A stretch of DNA of 64,000 nt. Origin: Paenibacillus turicensis. Its GTDB lineage: Bacteria > Bacillota > Bacilli > Paenibacillales > Paenibacillaceae. Shown piece after piece: positions 1-11,708 of this stretch. Each line of letters opens with the position of its first letter. Within the stretch, counting starts at the first letter, position 1. The notes beneath the pieces were generated by a model. It was not told the DNA's origin. It did no database searches and saw only the letters and a program-made list of their open reading frames with translations. The DNA lies in the NCBI RefSeq assembly GCF_017873435.1, contig NZ_JAGGKG010000004.1:62001-126000 (forward strand). The letters run 5' to 3'. The translations under genes and the position numbers were made by a program.

Positions 1-1265
1 AAAATCGCATTAGATTTAACATGCTTCACAATTTTCCATCCAAATAAAAGTTGCTTCAGCTCTTCCTCAGTTGGCTGACGATCGGTAACGACCTTTAAAT
101 CTTCCGCTTGAATCGAATGAACGTCGTTTTCTTGCACAATCATGCCACCATCAATCGAAGTCACAACAAATTGCGACTGACGATCCACTCCTGCTTGTAA
201 ATTTCCCATTTCAAGTAGACGAATGTTTTTCTTTTTGATCAAGACCGCCAATGCTTCTTGAGTAAAGCCTGGTGCGATCACAATTTCCAAGAAAATATCT
301 TTAAGCAAGTTTGCAGTATCTTCATCAACAATTCGGTTTGCAGCTACGATACCACCAAAAATGGAGACGGGATCAGCAGCATATGCCTTTTCAAAAGCTT
401 CTAATACACTTGCACCGACACCTACGCCACATGGATTCATGTGCTTAACTGCAACTACAGCAGGCTCTGTAAACTCCTTCACCATTTGAAGCGCCGCATT
501 TGCATCATTAATGTTGTTATAAGACAGTTCTTTACCATGTAATTGCTTCGCATTGCTAAGCGTATCTTGTGCCGCTAACGGCTTACGATAAAATGCCGCT
601 TTTTGGTGAGGGTTTTCACCGTAACGCAAATCTTGTATTTTCTCATACGTAACTGTGTAACGTTCAGGTAATGGGTCACCGTTAACTTGTGACAAATAAT
701 CAGAGATTAATGCATCATAAGAGGCAGTATGACGGAACACTTTTGCCGCTAATGCTTTACGTGTATTTAAAGTTGTATCGCCTTCTACTTTGATTTCCTC
801 AAGCACTTTCCCATAATCCGCCGCATCCACCACAACACTAACAAAAGCATGGTTTTTTGCCGCAGAACGCAACATCGTTGGCCCACCAATATCGATATTT
901 TCAATCGCATCTTCATAGGCTACGTCTGGTTTAGCAATCGTTTCTTGGAAAGGATACAGGTTAACAACAACAAGATCGATGTAATCCAGCCCTAGCTCCT
1001 TCATCTGATTTTGGTGCTCTTCACTATCGCGGATGGCAAGTAATCCACTGTGAACCGCAGGATGTAACGTTTTAACACGACCATCTAAAATTTCAGGAAA
1101 ACCTGTAACATCAGAAATACCAATGACAGGAACGCCTTCTTTTGCAAGTAGATTTTTTGTTCCTCCTGTAGAAATGACCTCTACACCTAGTTCTGCTAGA
1201 CCACGACAAAATTCAACGATACCTGTTTTATCTGATACACTCACTAATGCTCTTTTGATTGCCAC
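1..1265 (-). CDS. purH: PurH, AICAR transformylase/IMP cyclohydrolase (3' end outside window)
   Basis: Bifunctional enzyme of the last two steps of IMP synthesis: formyl transfer to AICAR, then ring closure. About 421 codons are visible; the usual protein is about 510, so the C-terminus lies beyond base 1. The N-terminal MGS-like cyclohydrolase domain is seen ([15 protein letters not shown] near residue 65) and then the transformylase domain with the catalytic Lys-His in [11 protein letters not shown]. The start is the GTG at 1263-1265, preceded by GGGAGG about 10 bases upstream. It is the last visible gene of the pur operon, separated from purN by 261 bp that hold half of an intergenic repeat. 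purD is expected next, outside the window. Confidence 0.97.
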   Translation of the reverse strand, partial: MAIKRALVSVSDKTGIVEFCRGLAELGVEVISTGGTKNLLAKEGVPVIGISDVTGFPEILDGRVKTLHPAVHSGLLAIRDSEEHQNQMKELGLDYIDLVVVNLYPFQETIAKPDVAYEDAIENIDIGGPTMLRSAAKNHAFVSVVVDAADYGKVLEEIKVEGDTTLNTRKALAAKVFRHTASYDALISDYLSQVNGDPLPERYTVTYEKIQDLRYGENPHQKAAFYRKPLAAQDTLSNAKQLHGKELSYNNINDANAALQMVKEFTEPAVVAVKHMNPCGVGVGASVLEAFEKAYAADPVSIFGGIVAANRIVDEDTANLLKDIFLEIVIAPGFTQEALAVLIKKKNIRLLEMGNLQAGVDRQSQFVVTSIDGGMIVQENDVHSIQAEDLKVVTDRQPTEEELKQLLFGWKIVKHVKSNAI

Positions 1266-1446
1266 GCGACAAACGCCTCCCTAAAAAATCTAATTTAATC
1301 TATTATTTTGATTTAAAATGATTTATTTCCCGAGAAATATCGAAAAGGACTACTTTTTGCTTCGTAACTACTTATCATTAAACAACCAGTTGCAACGAGT
1401 GACAAATTTACTGATTTAATACTAATTTATGGCGTTAACTTTTAAA

Positions 1447-1515
1447 TGATTTGTAGGAGTTAAGCTTCGCTACATACAGAGGGTTGCTTCACTCACTGTT
1501 AAAACTAAAATTTAT
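1447..1515. repeat. Half copy of the intergenic palindrome family
   Basis: The 261-bp gap between purN and purH contains AAGCTTCGCTAC followed by CAGAGGGTTGCTTCACTCAC and TGTTAAAACTAAAATTT. This matches the left arm of the long imperfect palindromes found at 3247, 8388, 9343 and 28941; the right arm is missing. No gene or promoter could be supported in the remainder of the gap. Confidence 0.5.
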
Positions 1516-1526
1516 ATTATTAATTA

Positions 1527-2138
1527 TTATTTTATCGTTACTTTACGACCATCCAAGGTTACTCGTCCATCCGCAAACCATGACACAACCTTAGGATATA
1601 ATGTCGTTTCAATACTGCGAATCTTCGACTCCAAGGATACCAAGGTATCCTCCGCTTCAATCGCAACAGCCTCTTGAGCAATAATTGCTCCAGTATCCAT
1701 GCCACCATCAACAAAATGAACAGTGACTCCGGTTAGCTTCACACCATAATCAAACGCTTGTCCAATTGCGTTTAAACCTGGAAAGGAAGGCAACAAGGAT
1801 GGATGAATGTTAATCATTTTCCCTGCATAACGCTCTACTAACACTGGGGTCACTAAGAGCATATATCCCGCCAAAACGATCAGATCAATTTCTCTACGTT
1901 CAAGCTCTGCAACGATTTCTAATTCATATTCACTACGATCTTTATAATCCTTTGGATTAAAAACAAAGCTATCAATATTGGCTTGACGTGCTCGCTCCAC
2001 TACGCGTGAATTTGGCTTATTGCTAACTAACAAGCTTACCTCACCCTGAATATTGCCATCTACCACAGCATTCACAATGTTTTGAAAGTTACTACCACTT
2101 CCTGAAGCAAACACGGCAATTTTGTAACGAGAACTCAT
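1527..2138 (-). CDS. purN: PurN, phosphoribosylglycinamide formyltransferase
   Basis: Transfers a formyl group from 10-formyl-THF to GAR, third step of purine synthesis. 203 residues, the normal length. FASGSGSNFQNIV at the N-terminus is the phosphate-binding loop, NIHPSLLPSFPG carries the catalytic Asn and His, and VDGGMDTGAII the catalytic Asp. The ATG overlaps the purM stop as TAATG, so translation is probably coupled to purM. Confidence 0.97.
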   Translation of the reverse strand: MSSRYKIAVFASGSGSNFQNIVNAVVDGNIQGEVSLLVSNKPNSRVVERARQANIDSFVFNPKDYKDRSEYELEIVAELERREIDLIVLAGYMLLVTPVLVERYAGKMINIHPSLLPSFPGLNAIGQAFDYGVKLTGVTVHFVDGGMDTGAIIAQEAVAIEAEDTLVSLESKIRSIETTLYPKVVSWFADGRVTLDGRKVTIK

Positions 2139-3181
2139 TATATTTCGATCCCTGTGAAGGTCACTTCACGTTTCCCTTCTGTTACTTTGCCAATCACATA
2201 TGGCATTTCTCCTGCGTTACTCAACGCTGATAATGCTTTGTCTACTTCATTTTCAGCTACGACAATAACAAGTCCAATTCCCATATTAAAGGTCGTAAAC
2301 ATATCCTTATTGCTTACATTTCCCTTTTGTTGAAGTAAGGAGAAGATTGGTAGAATTGGCCATGTGCCATAGTCTACATTAACATTCACACCCTCAGGTA
2401 ATACCCGTGGTATGTTTTCGATAAAACCGCCACCTGTTATATGTGCCATCCCTTTTACGTTTACTTGCTCCAGCAATGCCAAAACTGGCTTCACATATAG
2501 CTTTGTAGGTGTTAACAACACTTCACCTAACACTTCATTGTTAAGCTCTGGAACAGTATCGTGTAAGCTATAGCCATGATCTTCAAGCAATGTTTTACGA
2601 ACAAGAGAAAATCCATTACTATGCACACCACTTGCAGCAAGCCCAATAACAACATCACCAGCACTGATTGTACTACCATTTACGATTTTACTTTTATCAA
2701 CTACACCTACTGTAAAGCCAGCAATATCATATTCCCCTTCGGCATACATGCCTGGCATTTCAGCAGTTTCTCCACCAATTAAGGCGCAGCCTGACTCTTG
2801 GCATCCGTCGGCGATCCCAGCTACAATTGCTTCGATTTTCGCAGGAATTACTTTATCGCAAGCAAGATAATCGAGGAAAAATAAAGGTTCAGCTCCCTGC
2901 ACTACGATATCATTTACACACATCGCTACGGCATCAATGCCAATCGTATCGTGCTTATCCATCGCAAAAGCGATTTTCAGCTTTGTTCCTACTCCATCTG
3001 TTCCTGATACAAGTACAGGCTCTTCGTACTTTTTATTGTTTAGTCCAAATAAAGCACCAAAGCCGCCTAAATCTGTCATAACCTCAGGTCTAAATGTCCG
3101 TTTGACATGGCTTTTCATCCGTTCTACAGCTTCATTTCCCGCTGCAATATCTACCCCGGCATTTTTATACGCTTCTGACAC
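2138..3181 (-). CDS. purM: PurM, phosphoribosylformylglycinamidine cyclo-ligase (AIR synthetase)
   Basis: ATP-dependent closure of the imidazole ring, FGAM to [16 protein letters not shown] and [11 protein letters not shown] are the family's nucleotide and substrate motifs. The reading frame opens with a GTG at 3190 that directly abuts the ribosome binding site AAAGGAG. The GTG at 3181 is better: it lies 10 bases behind GGAG and gives [12 protein letters not shown], the usual N-terminus in Bacillus. It ends overlapping the purN start. A 510-bp gap with two palindromic repeats separates it from purF. Confidence 0.96.
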   Translation of the reverse strand: MSEAYKNAGVDIAAGNEAVERMKSHVKRTFRPEVMTDLGGFGALFGLNNKKYEEPVLVSGTDGVGTKLKIAFAMDKHDTIGIDAVAMCVNDIVVQGAEPLFFLDYLACDKVIPAKIEAIVAGIADGCQESGCALIGGETAEMPGMYAEGEYDIAGFTVGVVDKSKIVNGSTISAGDVVIGLAASGVHSNGFSLVRKTLLEDHGYSLHDTVPELNNEVLGEVLLTPTKLYVKPVLALLEQVNVKGMAHITGGGFIENIPRVLPEGVNVNVDYGTWPILPIFSLLQQKGNVSNKDMFTTFNMGIGLVIVVAENEVDKALSALSNAGEMPYVIGKVTEGKREVTFTGIEI

Positions 3182-3246
3182 GAAAGGCACGCTCCTTTAG
3201 TTGGTTGAAAGTATTATTGAGATTTGATGAAAACGAATGCTTAGTG

Positions 3247-3624
3247 CTGATAAGGAAGATGTTACTGTACAGAGAGTTCTTACAATCGCTGTTAAAGTCT
3301 TCATTCCATGAATTAAATTTTATTGGTAAAATAAAGTCTTTAAAGGCGAGCACTTCGTTTTTCCAGAATCTCTCTATCCATCCACTCTTCTTCTTATCAG
3401 TCTGATGAAACCACTCATTTTAAGATCAAATCTCTCTTACACTGGTGAGTATGAGAATTTAGTAAGACATAGTTAGAGGAAGATGTTACTGGACAGAGAG
3501 TTCTTTCAATCGCTGTTAAAGTCTTCATTCCATGAATAAAAATTTTATTGGTAAAATAAAGTCTTTAAAGGCGAACACTTCGTTTTTCCAGAATCTCTCT
3601 GTCATCCACTCTTCTTCTTATCAG
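3247..3624. repeat. Two tandem copies of a long imperfect palindrome (224-bp period)
   Basis: Between purF and purM. Copy A (3247-3400) starts CTGATAAG and ends CTTATCAG; inside, CAGAGAGTTCTTACAATCGC pairs imperfectly with the complement of CCAGAATCTCTCT, and TGTTAAAGTCTT with AAAGTCTTTAAAGGC. Copy B (about 3470-3624) repeats this, shifted by 224 bp (AGAGAG at 3271 and 3495). RNA from either strand would fold into a hairpin of about 150 nt. Short open frames on both strands here are by-products of the repeat. The rest of the 510-bp gap shows no gene. Confidence 0.75.
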
Positions 3625-3694
3625 TCTGATAACAATCACTCATTTTAAGTTCAATTCTCTCTTACACTGATTATGCTGTTATTATGCTTGATGG

Positions 3695-5182
3695 CTAACA
3701 ACTACAGCCAAATTTTTCTTCTCCATCAAAATGGGTTTCGGTTGGGTATTCATTATCAAAGCAAGCCATGCATAGACCGCCTTTATAATCACCCTTGTTT
3801 TCTCCGCCCACGGCTTCGATTAAACCTTCATTACTTAAAAATACTAAGGAATCTGCATTAATCTCTTTGCAAATTTCTTCTATCGTTTTCGAGGAAGCGA
3901 TTAGCTCCGCTCGATCTGGGGTATCAATGCCATAAAAGCATGGATTTTTAAATGGCGGTGAAGTAATACGTACATGCACTTCTGTTGCCCCTGCTTCACG
4001 CAATAAATTCACAATGCGGCGAGAGGTTGTCCCTCGCACGATGGAATCGTCGATCATGACGACACGTTTGCCTTCGACGACACGACGTACTGCGCTCAGC
4101 TTCATTTTGACCCCTTGCTCACGTAGCTCTTGGCTTGGTTGGATGAAGGTTCTGCCTGTATATTTATTTTTGATTAAACCAAGCTCATACGGAATTCCCG
4201 TCTGTTCGGCATAACCGATTGCCGCGGAAATACTGGAGTCAGGCACCCCTGTCACCACATCTGCATTCACAAATGATTCCTGTGCTAGCATTTGCCCCAT
4301 CCGTTTACGTGCAGAATGTAGATTAGCGCCATTCAAATCACTGTCAGGACGTGCAAAATAAATATATTCCATCGCACACAACGCTTTACGACCTGCTTCG
4401 GTGTAACGATCTTCACGCATTCCATCCTTATCAAGCACTAACATTTCACCAGGTAAAATATCCCGAACGGTTTGGGCACCTATTACTTCAAATGCACACG
4501 TCTCCGATGAAAATAAATACGCATCTCCCAATCTTCCTAGCGAGATAGGACGTAAGCCGTTAGGATCACTAGCTACAATGAGCTTGTCATTGGTCATAAT
4601 TAAGAAAGCAAAACCACCTACCAACTGACGAAGGGCATCTTTTGCCGCCTCAACAAAATCCTTAGAAGATCTAGCAATTAAATGGGCAATGACCTCTGTA
4701 TCACTTGTCGTCTGAAAAATGGAACCGTTTTGCTCTAATTCACGACGAATTTTAGGTGCATTTACGATATTGCCATTTGTTGCTACAGCTAAGTCACCGT
4801 CACGATATTTGAAAATAAGTGGTTGTGCATTCTGAATACGACTGTCCCCACTTGTTGAGTAACGAACATGACCAATCGAACGGTTACCTTGGAGTGACAA
4901 AAGCTTATCACGGTCAAATACTTCCTTTACTAAGCCCATTTCCCGATGATAGTTAAAATTCACGCCATCCGATACACACATCCCAGCACTTTCTTCGCCA
5001 CGATGCTGCAACGCATGTAGCCCATAATAAGACAATGAAGCGGCTTCGGGGTGACCAAACACCCCAAAAACGCCGCACTCCTCTTTTAACGTATCAAAAA
5101 TATCGTCGCGCCCAGTACCTTCGTTGTAGTAATCGCCAGTCCATAGCGTGTGTTCGACTTCACGTTTTACTTCATCAGACAT
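3695..5182 (-). CDS. purF: PurF, amidophosphoribosyltransferase precursor
   Basis: Commits PRPP to purine synthesis using glutamine. 495 residues. It is the iron-sulfur, self-processing type known from Bacillus: a 35-residue propeptide precedes Cys36 in KEECGVFG, which becomes the N-terminal nucleophile. Likely cluster ligands are visible in [23 protein letters not shown] and [19 protein letters not shown] is the PRPP-binding loop. The ATG at 5182 lies inside the 3' end of purL (16-bp overlap), with GGGAGG upstream. Confidence 0.97.
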   Translation of the reverse strand: MSDEVKREVEHTLWTGDYYNEGTGRDDIFDTLKEECGVFGVFGHPEAASLSYYGLHALQHRGEESAGMCVSDGVNFNYHREMGLVKEVFDRDKLLSLQGNRSIGHVRYSTSGDSRIQNAQPLIFKYRDGDLAVATNGNIVNAPKIRRELEQNGSIFQTTSDTEVIAHLIARSSKDFVEAAKDALRQLVGGFAFLIMTNDKLIVASDPNGLRPISLGRLGDAYLFSSETCAFEVIGAQTVRDILPGEMLVLDKDGMREDRYTEAGRKALCAMEYIYFARPDSDLNGANLHSARKRMGQMLAQESFVNADVVTGVPDSSISAAIGYAEQTGIPYELGLIKNKYTGRTFIQPSQELREQGVKMKLSAVRRVVEGKRVVMIDDSIVRGTTSRRIVNLLREAGATEVHVRITSPPFKNPCFYGIDTPDRAELIASSKTIEEICKEINADSLVFLSNEGLIEAVGGENKGDYKGGLCMACFDNEYPTETHFDGEEKFGCSC

Positions 5183-7410
5183 GGAATAACATCCTCCCAG
5201 ACCTGCTTCAAGCCTGCAACTGGTCTGTTCAATGTAGCTGCGCCGTTTACTTGTACCTCTAGCGTTGTCCCTGTCACTATACCAATGTTAGCAACTGGCA
5301 CACCTCTGGAAGCAATAAATTGTTCAAGCTCTGCTGCCTGCGCTGGGGATGCGGACAACAAAATACGGGACTGAGTTTCACTGAACAAAGCAACATCAGG
5401 ACGAAGACTCGTTTCTAGTTGTACCTTAGCGCCAACATTGCCACTAATACAGCTCTCTGCAAGTGCAACAGCAAGTCCACCTTCTGCCAAATCATGAGCC
5501 GACTGCACAAGACCTTGTTGAATTGCACCCAATACTGTTTCAAGTAGGCGTTTTTCTGTATCCAAATCAATTTGTGGTGGACGACCTTCTGTTACCCCAT
5601 GCACCACGGCTTGGAACTCAGATCCACCTAGCTCTGCCAAAGTATCGCCCAATACTAAAATGACATCACCTTCATTTTTAAAGCCTTGGGTCGTAATATG
5701 ATCAACATCATGCACAAGTCCAACCATACCTACGACTGGAGTAGGGTAAATTGCACCCTTTGCATTTTCGTTATATAAGCTAACATTACCGCCGATAACT
5801 GGTGTGCTTAACACGCGACAAGCTTCTGCCATACCATCAACGGATTTTTCCATTTGCCAAAAAATATCACTTTTCTCAGGGCTACCAAAGTTTAAGTTAT
5901 CTGTAATCGCAAGTGGTTCTGCACCAGAGCAGACGATGTTACGTGCCGCTTCACTAACTGCAATTTTTCCGCCCACCTCAGGATCAAGGTAAACAAAACG
6001 TCCATTACAGTCTGTTGTCATCGCAAGCGCCTTGCGTGTGCCACGAATCGTTACGACCGCCGCATCTGAACCTGGCGCAACCGCTGTGCTCGTACGAACC
6101 ATATAGTCATATTGGTTATATACCCATGCTTTACTTGCTACCGTTGGTGAAGATAACACTTGCTCAAGTGCTGTACCAAGATCACTTACTTCGTCATAAC
6201 GAAGTGTGTCTACCGTTGCATTTTGCTCATAATAAGCAGGCACTGTTGATGGTTTGTTATAGATTGGGCACTCATCTACAAGTGCGGTTACAGGCATATC
6301 ACCAACAACCTCACCATGATGAATTAACTTCAAGCGACCGTCATCCGTTACTTTACCCACCTTGGCGCAAATGACACCCCAACGCTCAAAAATTTCTCTC
6401 GCCTGCGCTTCATCCTTTGGCTCAACCACAAATAACATACGTTCCTGAGATTCAGACAACATCATTTCGTATGCAGTCATGCCCTCTTCACGTTGTGGCA
6501 CTTGGTCAAGGTATAACTCAAGACCGTTCCCTGCTTTACTTGCCATTTCAGCACTGGAGCATGTTAAGCCCGCAGCACCCATATCTTGAATTCCAAGCAC
6601 GATCCCTGTATCAATCAGTTCAAGACATGCTTCCATAACGAGCTTCTCCATAAATGGATCGCCAACCTGTACTGCGGTACGTTTTGCTTCAGATTCTTCT
6701 GTTAATTCCTCAGATGCAAAGGTTGCACCATGAATGCCGTCACGTCCAGTAGGAGGGCCGACATAGAAGACAGGGTTACCTACCCCTTTTGCCACACCAC
6801 GTTGGATTTTATCGTGATCGATTAAACCTACGCACATGGCATTTACAAGCGGATTACCTTCATAGCTCTCATCAAAAACAACCTCGCCACCCACAGTAGG
6901 AATCCCAATACAGTTCCCATAACCTGCAATCCCTGATACCACATGCTCGAACAAATATTTGGTACGTGGTTGATCTAGTTTTCCAAACCGAAGGGAGTTA
7001 AGAGATGCAATCGGTCTAGCTCCCATGGAGAAAATATCACGAATGATCCCACCCACGCCTGTTGCTGCACCTTGGTACGGCTCCACTGCGGACGGATGGT
7101 TATGACTTTCAATTTTAAATACAACCGCTTGGTTGTCGCCAATATCTACAATTCCTGCGCCTTCACCTGGTCCCATCAGTACACGTTCACCTGTTACAGG
7201 GAAGCGTCTAAGCAATGGCTTCGAGTTTTTGTATGCACAATGCTCAGACCACATTACGCTAAATACACCAATTTCAGTGTAGTTTGGCTTGCGACCAAGG
7301 AATCCACAAATCAAATCATATTCGCTATCTGAAACACCCATTTGTTTGTAAATTTGTTGCTCCGCAATTTGCTGTGCTGTTGGTTCCTTAGCGGATACTT
7401 GCTGACTCAT
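5167..7410 (-). CDS. purL: PurL, FGAM synthase large subunit
   Basis: ATP-dependent amidation of FGAR. 747 residues, the short form that needs separate PurQ (ammonia supply) and PurS, both encoded just upstream. [13 protein letters not shown] and [20 protein letters not shown] are diagnostic for the PurM-like ATP-binding fold. The ATG has GGAGGG upstream and overlaps the end of purQ by 23 bp. Confidence 0.97.
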   Translation of the reverse strand: MSQQVSAKEPTAQQIAEQQIYKQMGVSDSEYDLICGFLGRKPNYTEIGVFSVMWSEHCAYKNSKPLLRRFPVTGERVLMGPGEGAGIVDIGDNQAVVFKIESHNHPSAVEPYQGAATGVGGIIRDIFSMGARPIASLNSLRFGKLDQPRTKYLFEHVVSGIAGYGNCIGIPTVGGEVVFDESYEGNPLVNAMCVGLIDHDKIQRGVAKGVGNPVFYVGPPTGRDGIHGATFASEELTEESEAKRTAVQVGDPFMEKLVMEACLELIDTGIVLGIQDMGAAGLTCSSAEMASKAGNGLELYLDQVPQREEGMTAYEMMLSESQERMLFVVEPKDEAQAREIFERWGVICAKVGKVTDDGRLKLIHHGEVVGDMPVTALVDECPIYNKPSTVPAYYEQNATVDTLRYDEVSDLGTALEQVLSSPTVASKAWVYNQYDYMVRTSTAVAPGSDAAVVTIRGTRKALAMTTDCNGRFVYLDPEVGGKIAVSEAARNIVCSGAEPLAITDNLNFGSPEKSDIFWQMEKSVDGMAEACRVLSTPVIGGNVSLYNENAKGAIYPTPVVGMVGLVHDVDHITTQGFKNEGDVILVLGDTLAELGGSEFQAVVHGVTEGRPPQIDLDTEKRLLETVLGAIQQGLVQSAHDLAEGGLAVALAESCISGNVGAKVQLETSLRPDVALFSETQSRILLSASPAQAAELEQFIASRGVPVANIGIVTGTTLEVQVNGAATLNRPVAGLKQVWEDVIPCLMK

Positions 7411-8077
7411 GGCGATCCCTCCAAGCTTGTAATATCGAAGTAAACATCAATTTTCCATCCTCTGATCCAAGCAGTGTATCTACCGCACGCTCAGGGTGAG
7501 GCATCATTCCTACTACGTTACCTTGTTTATTTGAAATTCCTGCAATGTCCTCTAACGAACCATTAGGATTGTTTACATATTTAAAAAGAATTTGCTTGTT
7601 ATCTTGCAGTTCTTTTAACGTTGCGTCATCACAATAGTAATTGCCTTCTCCGTGTGCAATCGGGATATTGATTTCTTGTCCTTTTGCATAATGGGAGGTA
7701 AACGGATTTTCATTGTTCTCCACACGAAGCACCGTATCATGACAACGGAACTTCAATGAAGTATTACGAAGCAATGTTCCTGGCAAAAGTCCTGCTTCCG
7801 TCAAAATTTGGAATCCATTACAAATCCCTAAAATAAATTTACCTTTCTCTGCTGCTTTAGCTACTTCATTCATGACAGGTGCAAATCTAGAAATCGCACC
7901 ACAACGCAAGTAATCTCCGTAAGAGAAACCACCTGGAACTAAAATACAATCATAAGCTGACAAGTCAGTTGCGGTGTGCCATACATAATCAACAGGTTGT
8001 CCAACGGTATCTTCTACTGCTTTGTAGCAATCGATATCACAGTTGGAGCCGGGAAATACGAGTACTGCGAATTTCAT
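7388..8077 (-). CDS. purQ: PurQ, FGAM synthase glutaminase subunit
   Basis: Class I glutamine amidotransferase that feeds ammonia to PurL. 229 residues. Cys86 in [10 protein letters not shown] is the nucleophile, and MMPHPERA near the C-terminus holds the His and Glu of the triad. FPGSNCD at the N-terminus is typical of PurQ. It sits 3 bp after purS and overlaps purL. Confidence 0.97.
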   Translation of the reverse strand: MKFAVLVFPGSNCDIDCYKAVEDTVGQPVDYVWHTATDLSAYDCILVPGGFSYGDYLRCGAISRFAPVMNEVAKAAEKGKFILGICNGFQILTEAGLLPGTLLRNTSLKFRCHDTVLRVENNENPFTSHYAKGQEINIPIAHGEGNYYCDDATLKELQDNKQILFKYVNNPNGSLEDIAGISNKQGNVVGMMPHPERAVDTLLGSEDGKLMFTSILQAWRDRHESASIR

Positions 8078-8080
8078 GAA

Positions 8081-8326
8081 TCAGCCCTCCAATTCAAAGC
8101 GATATTGTTCCACAACGGTGTTCGCGAGCAGCTTTTCACACATTTCAGTGACTTTCGCTTCTGCTTCTTCACGATTATCTGTATCTAAATTAATTTCGAG
8201 ATATTTTCCGATACGAACACTGTCTACCTCTTGAAATCCCATAGAATGAAGTGCCCCTTGTACAGCTACTCCTTGTGGATCTAAAACGCTTTGCTTGATC
8301 GTGACATAAACGGTCGCTTTAATCAT
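8081..8326 (-). CDS. purS: PurS, FGAM synthase small subunit
   Basis: 81 residues, the normal size of PurS, which bridges PurL and PurQ in the complex. MIKATVYVTIKQSVLDPQG and ALHSMGFQEVDSVRIGKY match the family. AGGAGG lies just before the ATG. Upstream, instead of adjoining purC as usual, it is separated from it by about 1.16 kb filled with tandem palindromic repeats. Confidence 0.96.
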   Translation of the reverse strand: MIKATVYVTIKQSVLDPQGVAVQGALHSMGFQEVDSVRIGKYLEINLDTDNREEAEAKVTEMCEKLLANTVVEQYRFELEG

Positions 8327-8387
8327 AATCTCGTATTCCTCCTAGTAATGGGTGGTGGTTGCTGGATTATACAAAATGATTGTTGAG

Positions 8388-9199
8388 GGCTGAGAGGGGG
8401 CTACGGACAAAGGGTTGTTTCGAGTGCTCTTAAAAACTAATTTTTTTATGATCGTATATGCTAAGGATAAAATTAGTTTTTTAAAGGCACGCGCTTCGCT
8501 TCTCCACAATCCCTTTGTCCTTCCGCCCCTGCTTTCGCCTCTCAGCAGAATCGAAATTTGTATGCTCCAGCAATTGATGTTGCTGTATATGGCTGAGAGG
8601 GGGCTACGGACAAAGGGTTGTTTCGAGTGCTCTTAAAAACTAATTTTTTTATGATCGTATATGCTAAGGATAAAATTAGTTTTTTAAAGGCACGCGCTTC
8701 GCTTCTCCACAATCCCTTTGTCCTTCCGCCCCTGCTTTCGCCTCTCAGCAGAATCGAAATTTGTATGCTCCAGCAATTGATGTTGCTGTATATGGCTGAG
8801 AGGGGGCTACGGACAAAGGGTTGTTTCGAGTGCTCTTAAAAACTAATTTTTTTATGATTGTATATGCTAACGATAAAATTAGTTTTTTAAAGGCACACGC
8901 TTCGCTTCTCCACAATCCCTTTGCCCTTCCGCCCCTGCTTTCGCCTCTCAGCAGAATCAAAATTTGTATGCTCCAGCAATTGATGTTGCTGTATATGGCT
9001 GAGAGGGGGCTGCGGGCAAAGGGTTGTTTCGAGTGCTCTTAAAAACTAATTTTTTTATGATTGTATATGCTAATGATAAAATTAGTTTTTTAAAGGCACC
9101 CGCTTCGCTTCTCCACAATCCCTTTGTCCTTCCGCCACTGCTTTCGCCTCTCAGCAGAATCTACTTTTTGCACCTCCAGCAATTGAATATGCTGTAGAT
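8388..9199. repeat. Four tandem 203-bp repeats, each an imperfect palindrome
   Basis: GGCTGAGAGG recurs at 8388, 8591, 8794 and 8997, an exact 203-bp spacing. Copies 1 and 2 look almost identical; copies 3 and 4 carry point changes and copy 4 diverges near its end. Within each, CTGAGAGG..GGACAAAGGGTTGT..AAAACTAATTTTT is mirrored by AAAATTAGTTTTTTAAAGGC..AATCCCTTTGTCC..CCTCTCAG, so the RNA would fold into a hairpin of roughly 150 nt. A linker with the small dyad CAGCAA-TTGATG-TTGCTG follows. It is a relative of the palindromes at 3247 and 28941. It lies inside the pur operon between purC and purS. Confidence 0.9.
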
Positions 9200-9342
9200 A
9201 GGTTGGCATTTGCTAACAAAACCGCAAATGCACGTTACTTTAGCTTCAAGTTGCTTTACGCTGATGAGTGAGTTTACTTAACAACTGGAAACAAGCTTAA
9301 TTTTCAGGTAGCTCTGTTTTAATTCTCTCTATCCTCAAACGT

Positions 9343-9478
9343 GTCTAGCGGAGGGTCAAAAGATTCTGGAAAAGCGTAGCGCTCGCCTTTATTCCCAGAT
9401 TTAAACCCTGCTTAAACCATTTAAGGAAATCTGGGAATAACAGCGATTGGAAGAACTTTTGACCTGACGCCCTTAGAC
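9343..9478. repeat. Diverged palindrome of the same family, inverted orientation
   Basis: GTCTAGCGGAGGGTCAAAAG and CTTTTGACC..GCCCTTAGAC form the outer arms; TTATTCCCAGATTT and AAATCTGGGAATAA the inner arms. The asymmetry (GGAAAAGCGTAGCGCTCGCC on one side, AACAGCGATTGGAAGAAC on the other) matches the other family members read in reverse. It begins 6 bp after the purC stop. The stretch 9200-9342 shows nothing else. Confidence 0.7.
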
Positions 9479-9484
9479 TCCCCT

Positions 9485-10387
9485 TTAGATATGTGCCCCT
9501 GTTAACCGCGCATAAATATCGCGATAACGCGCAGTCGTTTCCTCTACAACATGTGCTGGGAGTGGATCGGGTTTGCTTTGCTTGTCCCAATCGCTAGTTG
9601 CTAGGTACGCACGCACAGGCTCTTTGTCCATACTGTCAATTTCGACATCAAGTGCGTATTGCTCCCTTGCCCAGAAGCGGGAAGCATCCGGGGTGAAAAT
9701 TTCGTCAATCAAAATCACTTTACCATCAATGAGTCCAAATTCTAGCTTGCAATCGGCAAGAATGATGCCTCGTTCTTCGCAATAGCTACTAGCATATTGA
9801 TACAACATAATGCTTTGACTTCGAAGCTCCTCAGCAACGGCTAAGCCAACCATGTCAACCATAACTTCAAACGATATGTCCTCGTCATGTCCAACATCAT
9901 TTTTGGCAGCAGGTGTGAAGATTGGAGTCTCTAGCTTGTCGTTTTTGCGCAGGCCTGCTGGCAACGGGATACCGTTGATTTCGCCCCCCTGCTGGTACTG
10001 ACGCCAGCCGCCACCAGTAATATAGCCTCGAACAACACACTCGATATCAATACGCTCTGCTTTGCGGGTAACCATGATCCGATTTTTTAGTAGCTCTCGA
10101 TATTGTGGCTTTATAATATGCTGTAGTTGGTCAATATCGGTATGAATGACGTGATTATCAATTAAATGCGTAGTTAGCTCAAACCAGTAGGCACTTAATC
10201 GGTTAAGCACATTCCCTTTATCAGGGACAGCAGGGTCAAGCACGTAATCAAATGCAGAGATCCGATCACTCACCACGATTAAATAGTGTTCTCCTAGATC
10301 ATAAAGCTCACGTACCTTGCCCTTGTAGAGCAATGGAGCGTCGATCATACCTTCTGCTGTTGAAATTGCTTGTGAAGACGGCGACAT
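9485..10387 (-). CDS. purC: PurC, SAICAR synthase
   Basis: Joins CAIR to aspartate. 300 residues, longer than the roughly 240 of Bacillus subtilis PurC and closer to the long bacterial/yeast type. LLYKGKVRELYDLG, VSDRISAFDYVL and DCKLEFGLIDG are family motifs. The ATG has AGGAGGAAACCA upstream. purB ends 25 bp before it. Confidence 0.96.
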   Translation of the reverse strand: MSPSSQAISTAEGMIDAPLLYKGKVRELYDLGEHYLIVVSDRISAFDYVLDPAVPDKGNVLNRLSAYWFELTTHLIDNHVIHTDIDQLQHIIKPQYRELLKNRIMVTRKAERIDIECVVRGYITGGGWRQYQQGGEINGIPLPAGLRKNDKLETPIFTPAAKNDVGHDEDISFEVMVDMVGLAVAEELRSQSIMLYQYASSYCEERGIILADCKLEFGLIDGKVILIDEIFTPDASRFWAREQYALDVEIDSMDKEPVRAYLATSDWDKQSKPDPLPAHVVEETTARYRDIYARLTGAHI

Positions 10388-10412
10388 CGTTTGGTTTCCT
10401 CCTTAGTGAAGA

Positions 10413-11708
10413 TTAAATTAAGCCTAGCTTTTTGAAGATTGTATCCACATGTTTGAGGTGCCATGCAGGATTAAAGGCATCTTCGATTTCTTCCTTGCTT
10501 AGTACTGAAGTAATGTCTTCGGTTTCTTCGACGATGTCGCGGAATTGACGACCTGTCTCCCATGCTTGCATCGCACGTGGTTGAACGGTGTCATATGCTT
10601 GTTCACGGCTGTAACCTTTGTCAATCATTTTGGTCATTAGGCGTCCAGAGAATGGCACACCGTAAGTACGACCCATGTTGCGCTTCATGTTTTCAGGGAA
10701 TACCGTTAAGTTTTTCACGATATTACCAAAGCGGTTGAGCATATAGTTCAACAGCATCGTTGCATCTGGTAAGATGATACGCTCTGCAGAGGAGTGGGAA
10801 ATATCACGCTCATGCCACAGGTTTACATTTTCATATGCAGACATCATGTGTCCACGGATGATACGAGATAAGCCTGAGATGTTTTCACAGCCGATTGGGT
10901 TACGTTTGTGTGGCATTGCAGAGGAACCTTTTTGACCTTTTGCAAAACCTTCCTCAACCTCACGGAACTCACTTTTTTGTAATGCACGAATTTCTGTCGC
11001 AAATTTATCTAAGGAAGAAGCAATCAATGCCAACGTAGCTACATATTCAGCATGACGGTCACGTTGTAATGTTTGGGTAGAAATTGGCGCTGCACTTGTG
11101 CCTAGCTTGCCACATACAAATTCCTCAACAAACGGATCGATATTGGCATAAGTACCTACTGCACCAGAAATTTTACCGTATTGCACATTGTCAGCTGCTC
11201 TGCGGAAACGCTCCAGGTTACGTTTCATTTCCTCATACCAAAGCGCCATTTTCAGTCCAAATGTAGTTGGCTCAGCGTGAACACCATGTGTACGTCCCAT
11301 CATTGGCGTGTCTTTGTAGGCAACTGCTTTTTCTTTTAAAATCGCAATGAAGTTTACAATGTCTTTTTCCAAAATTTCATTCGCTTGCTTTAGAAGATAA
11401 CCTAGTGCTGTATCTACCACGTCCGTAGAGGTTAAGCCGTAATGCACCCATTTACGTTCCTCGCCTAAGCTTTCAGATACCGCACGTGTAAAGGCAATCA
11501 CATCATGACGTGTTTCCTGTTCTATTTCATAAATCCGATCCATATCAAATGTCGCTTTTTCTCTAAGTAATGCTACGTCTGCTTTTGGAATTACACCTAG
11601 TTCTGCCCAAGCTTCACAAGCACAAATTTCAACTTCAAGCCATGCTTTAAATTTATTTTCCTCTGTCCAAATTGCTCTCATTTCCGGTCTGCTATAACGT
11701 TCTATCAT
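10413..11708 (-). CDS. purB: PurB, adenylosuccinate lyase
   Basis: Releases fumarate from SAICAR and from adenylosuccinate. The signature [10 protein letters not shown] is present, and [14 protein letters not shown] and TSTDVVDTA line the active site. The frame can be opened from a TTG at 11726, but that codon is part of the ribosome binding site TTGGAGG. The ATG at 11708 gives [14 protein letters not shown], identical in layout to Bacillus PurB, and overlaps the purK stop as ATGA. Length from there is 431 residues. Confidence 0.97.
   Translation of the reverse strand: MIERYSRPEMRAIWTEENKFKAWLEVEICACEAWAELGVIPKADVALLREKATFDMDRIYEIEQETRHDVIAFTRAVSESLGEERKWVHYGLTSTDVVDTALGYLLKQANEILEKDIVNFIAILKEKAVAYKDTPMMGRTHGVHAEPTTFGLKMALWYEEMKRNLERFRRAADNVQYGKISGAVGTYANIDPFVEEFVCGKLGTSAAPISTQTLQRDRHAEYVATLALIASSLDKFATEIRALQKSEFREVEEGFAKGQKGSSAMPHKRNPIGCENISGLSRIIRGHMMSAYENVNLWHERDISHSSAERIILPDATMLLNYMLNRFGNIVKNLTVFPENMKRNMGRTYGVPFSGRLMTKMIDKGYSREQAYDTVQPRAMQAWETGRQFRDIVEETEDITSVLSKEEIEDAFNPAWHLKHVDTIFKKLGLI

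Noticed and set aside
2576-3200. Plus-strand frames opposite purM, and similar frames opposite purF, purL, allB and others
   Set aside because: They lie entirely antisense to well-conserved genes and show no family motifs.
8415-9042. Three 73-residue frames (MFRVLLKTNFFMIVYA...) repeated every 203 bp, and a frame on the other strand
   Set aside because: They are by-products of the tandem palindromic repeat. They have no ribosome binding site, the frame exists on both strands, and changes between copies do not respect codons.
8388-9199. Possible CRISPR array because of regular spacing
   Set aside because: The whole 203-bp unit repeats, with no variable spacers between short repeats.
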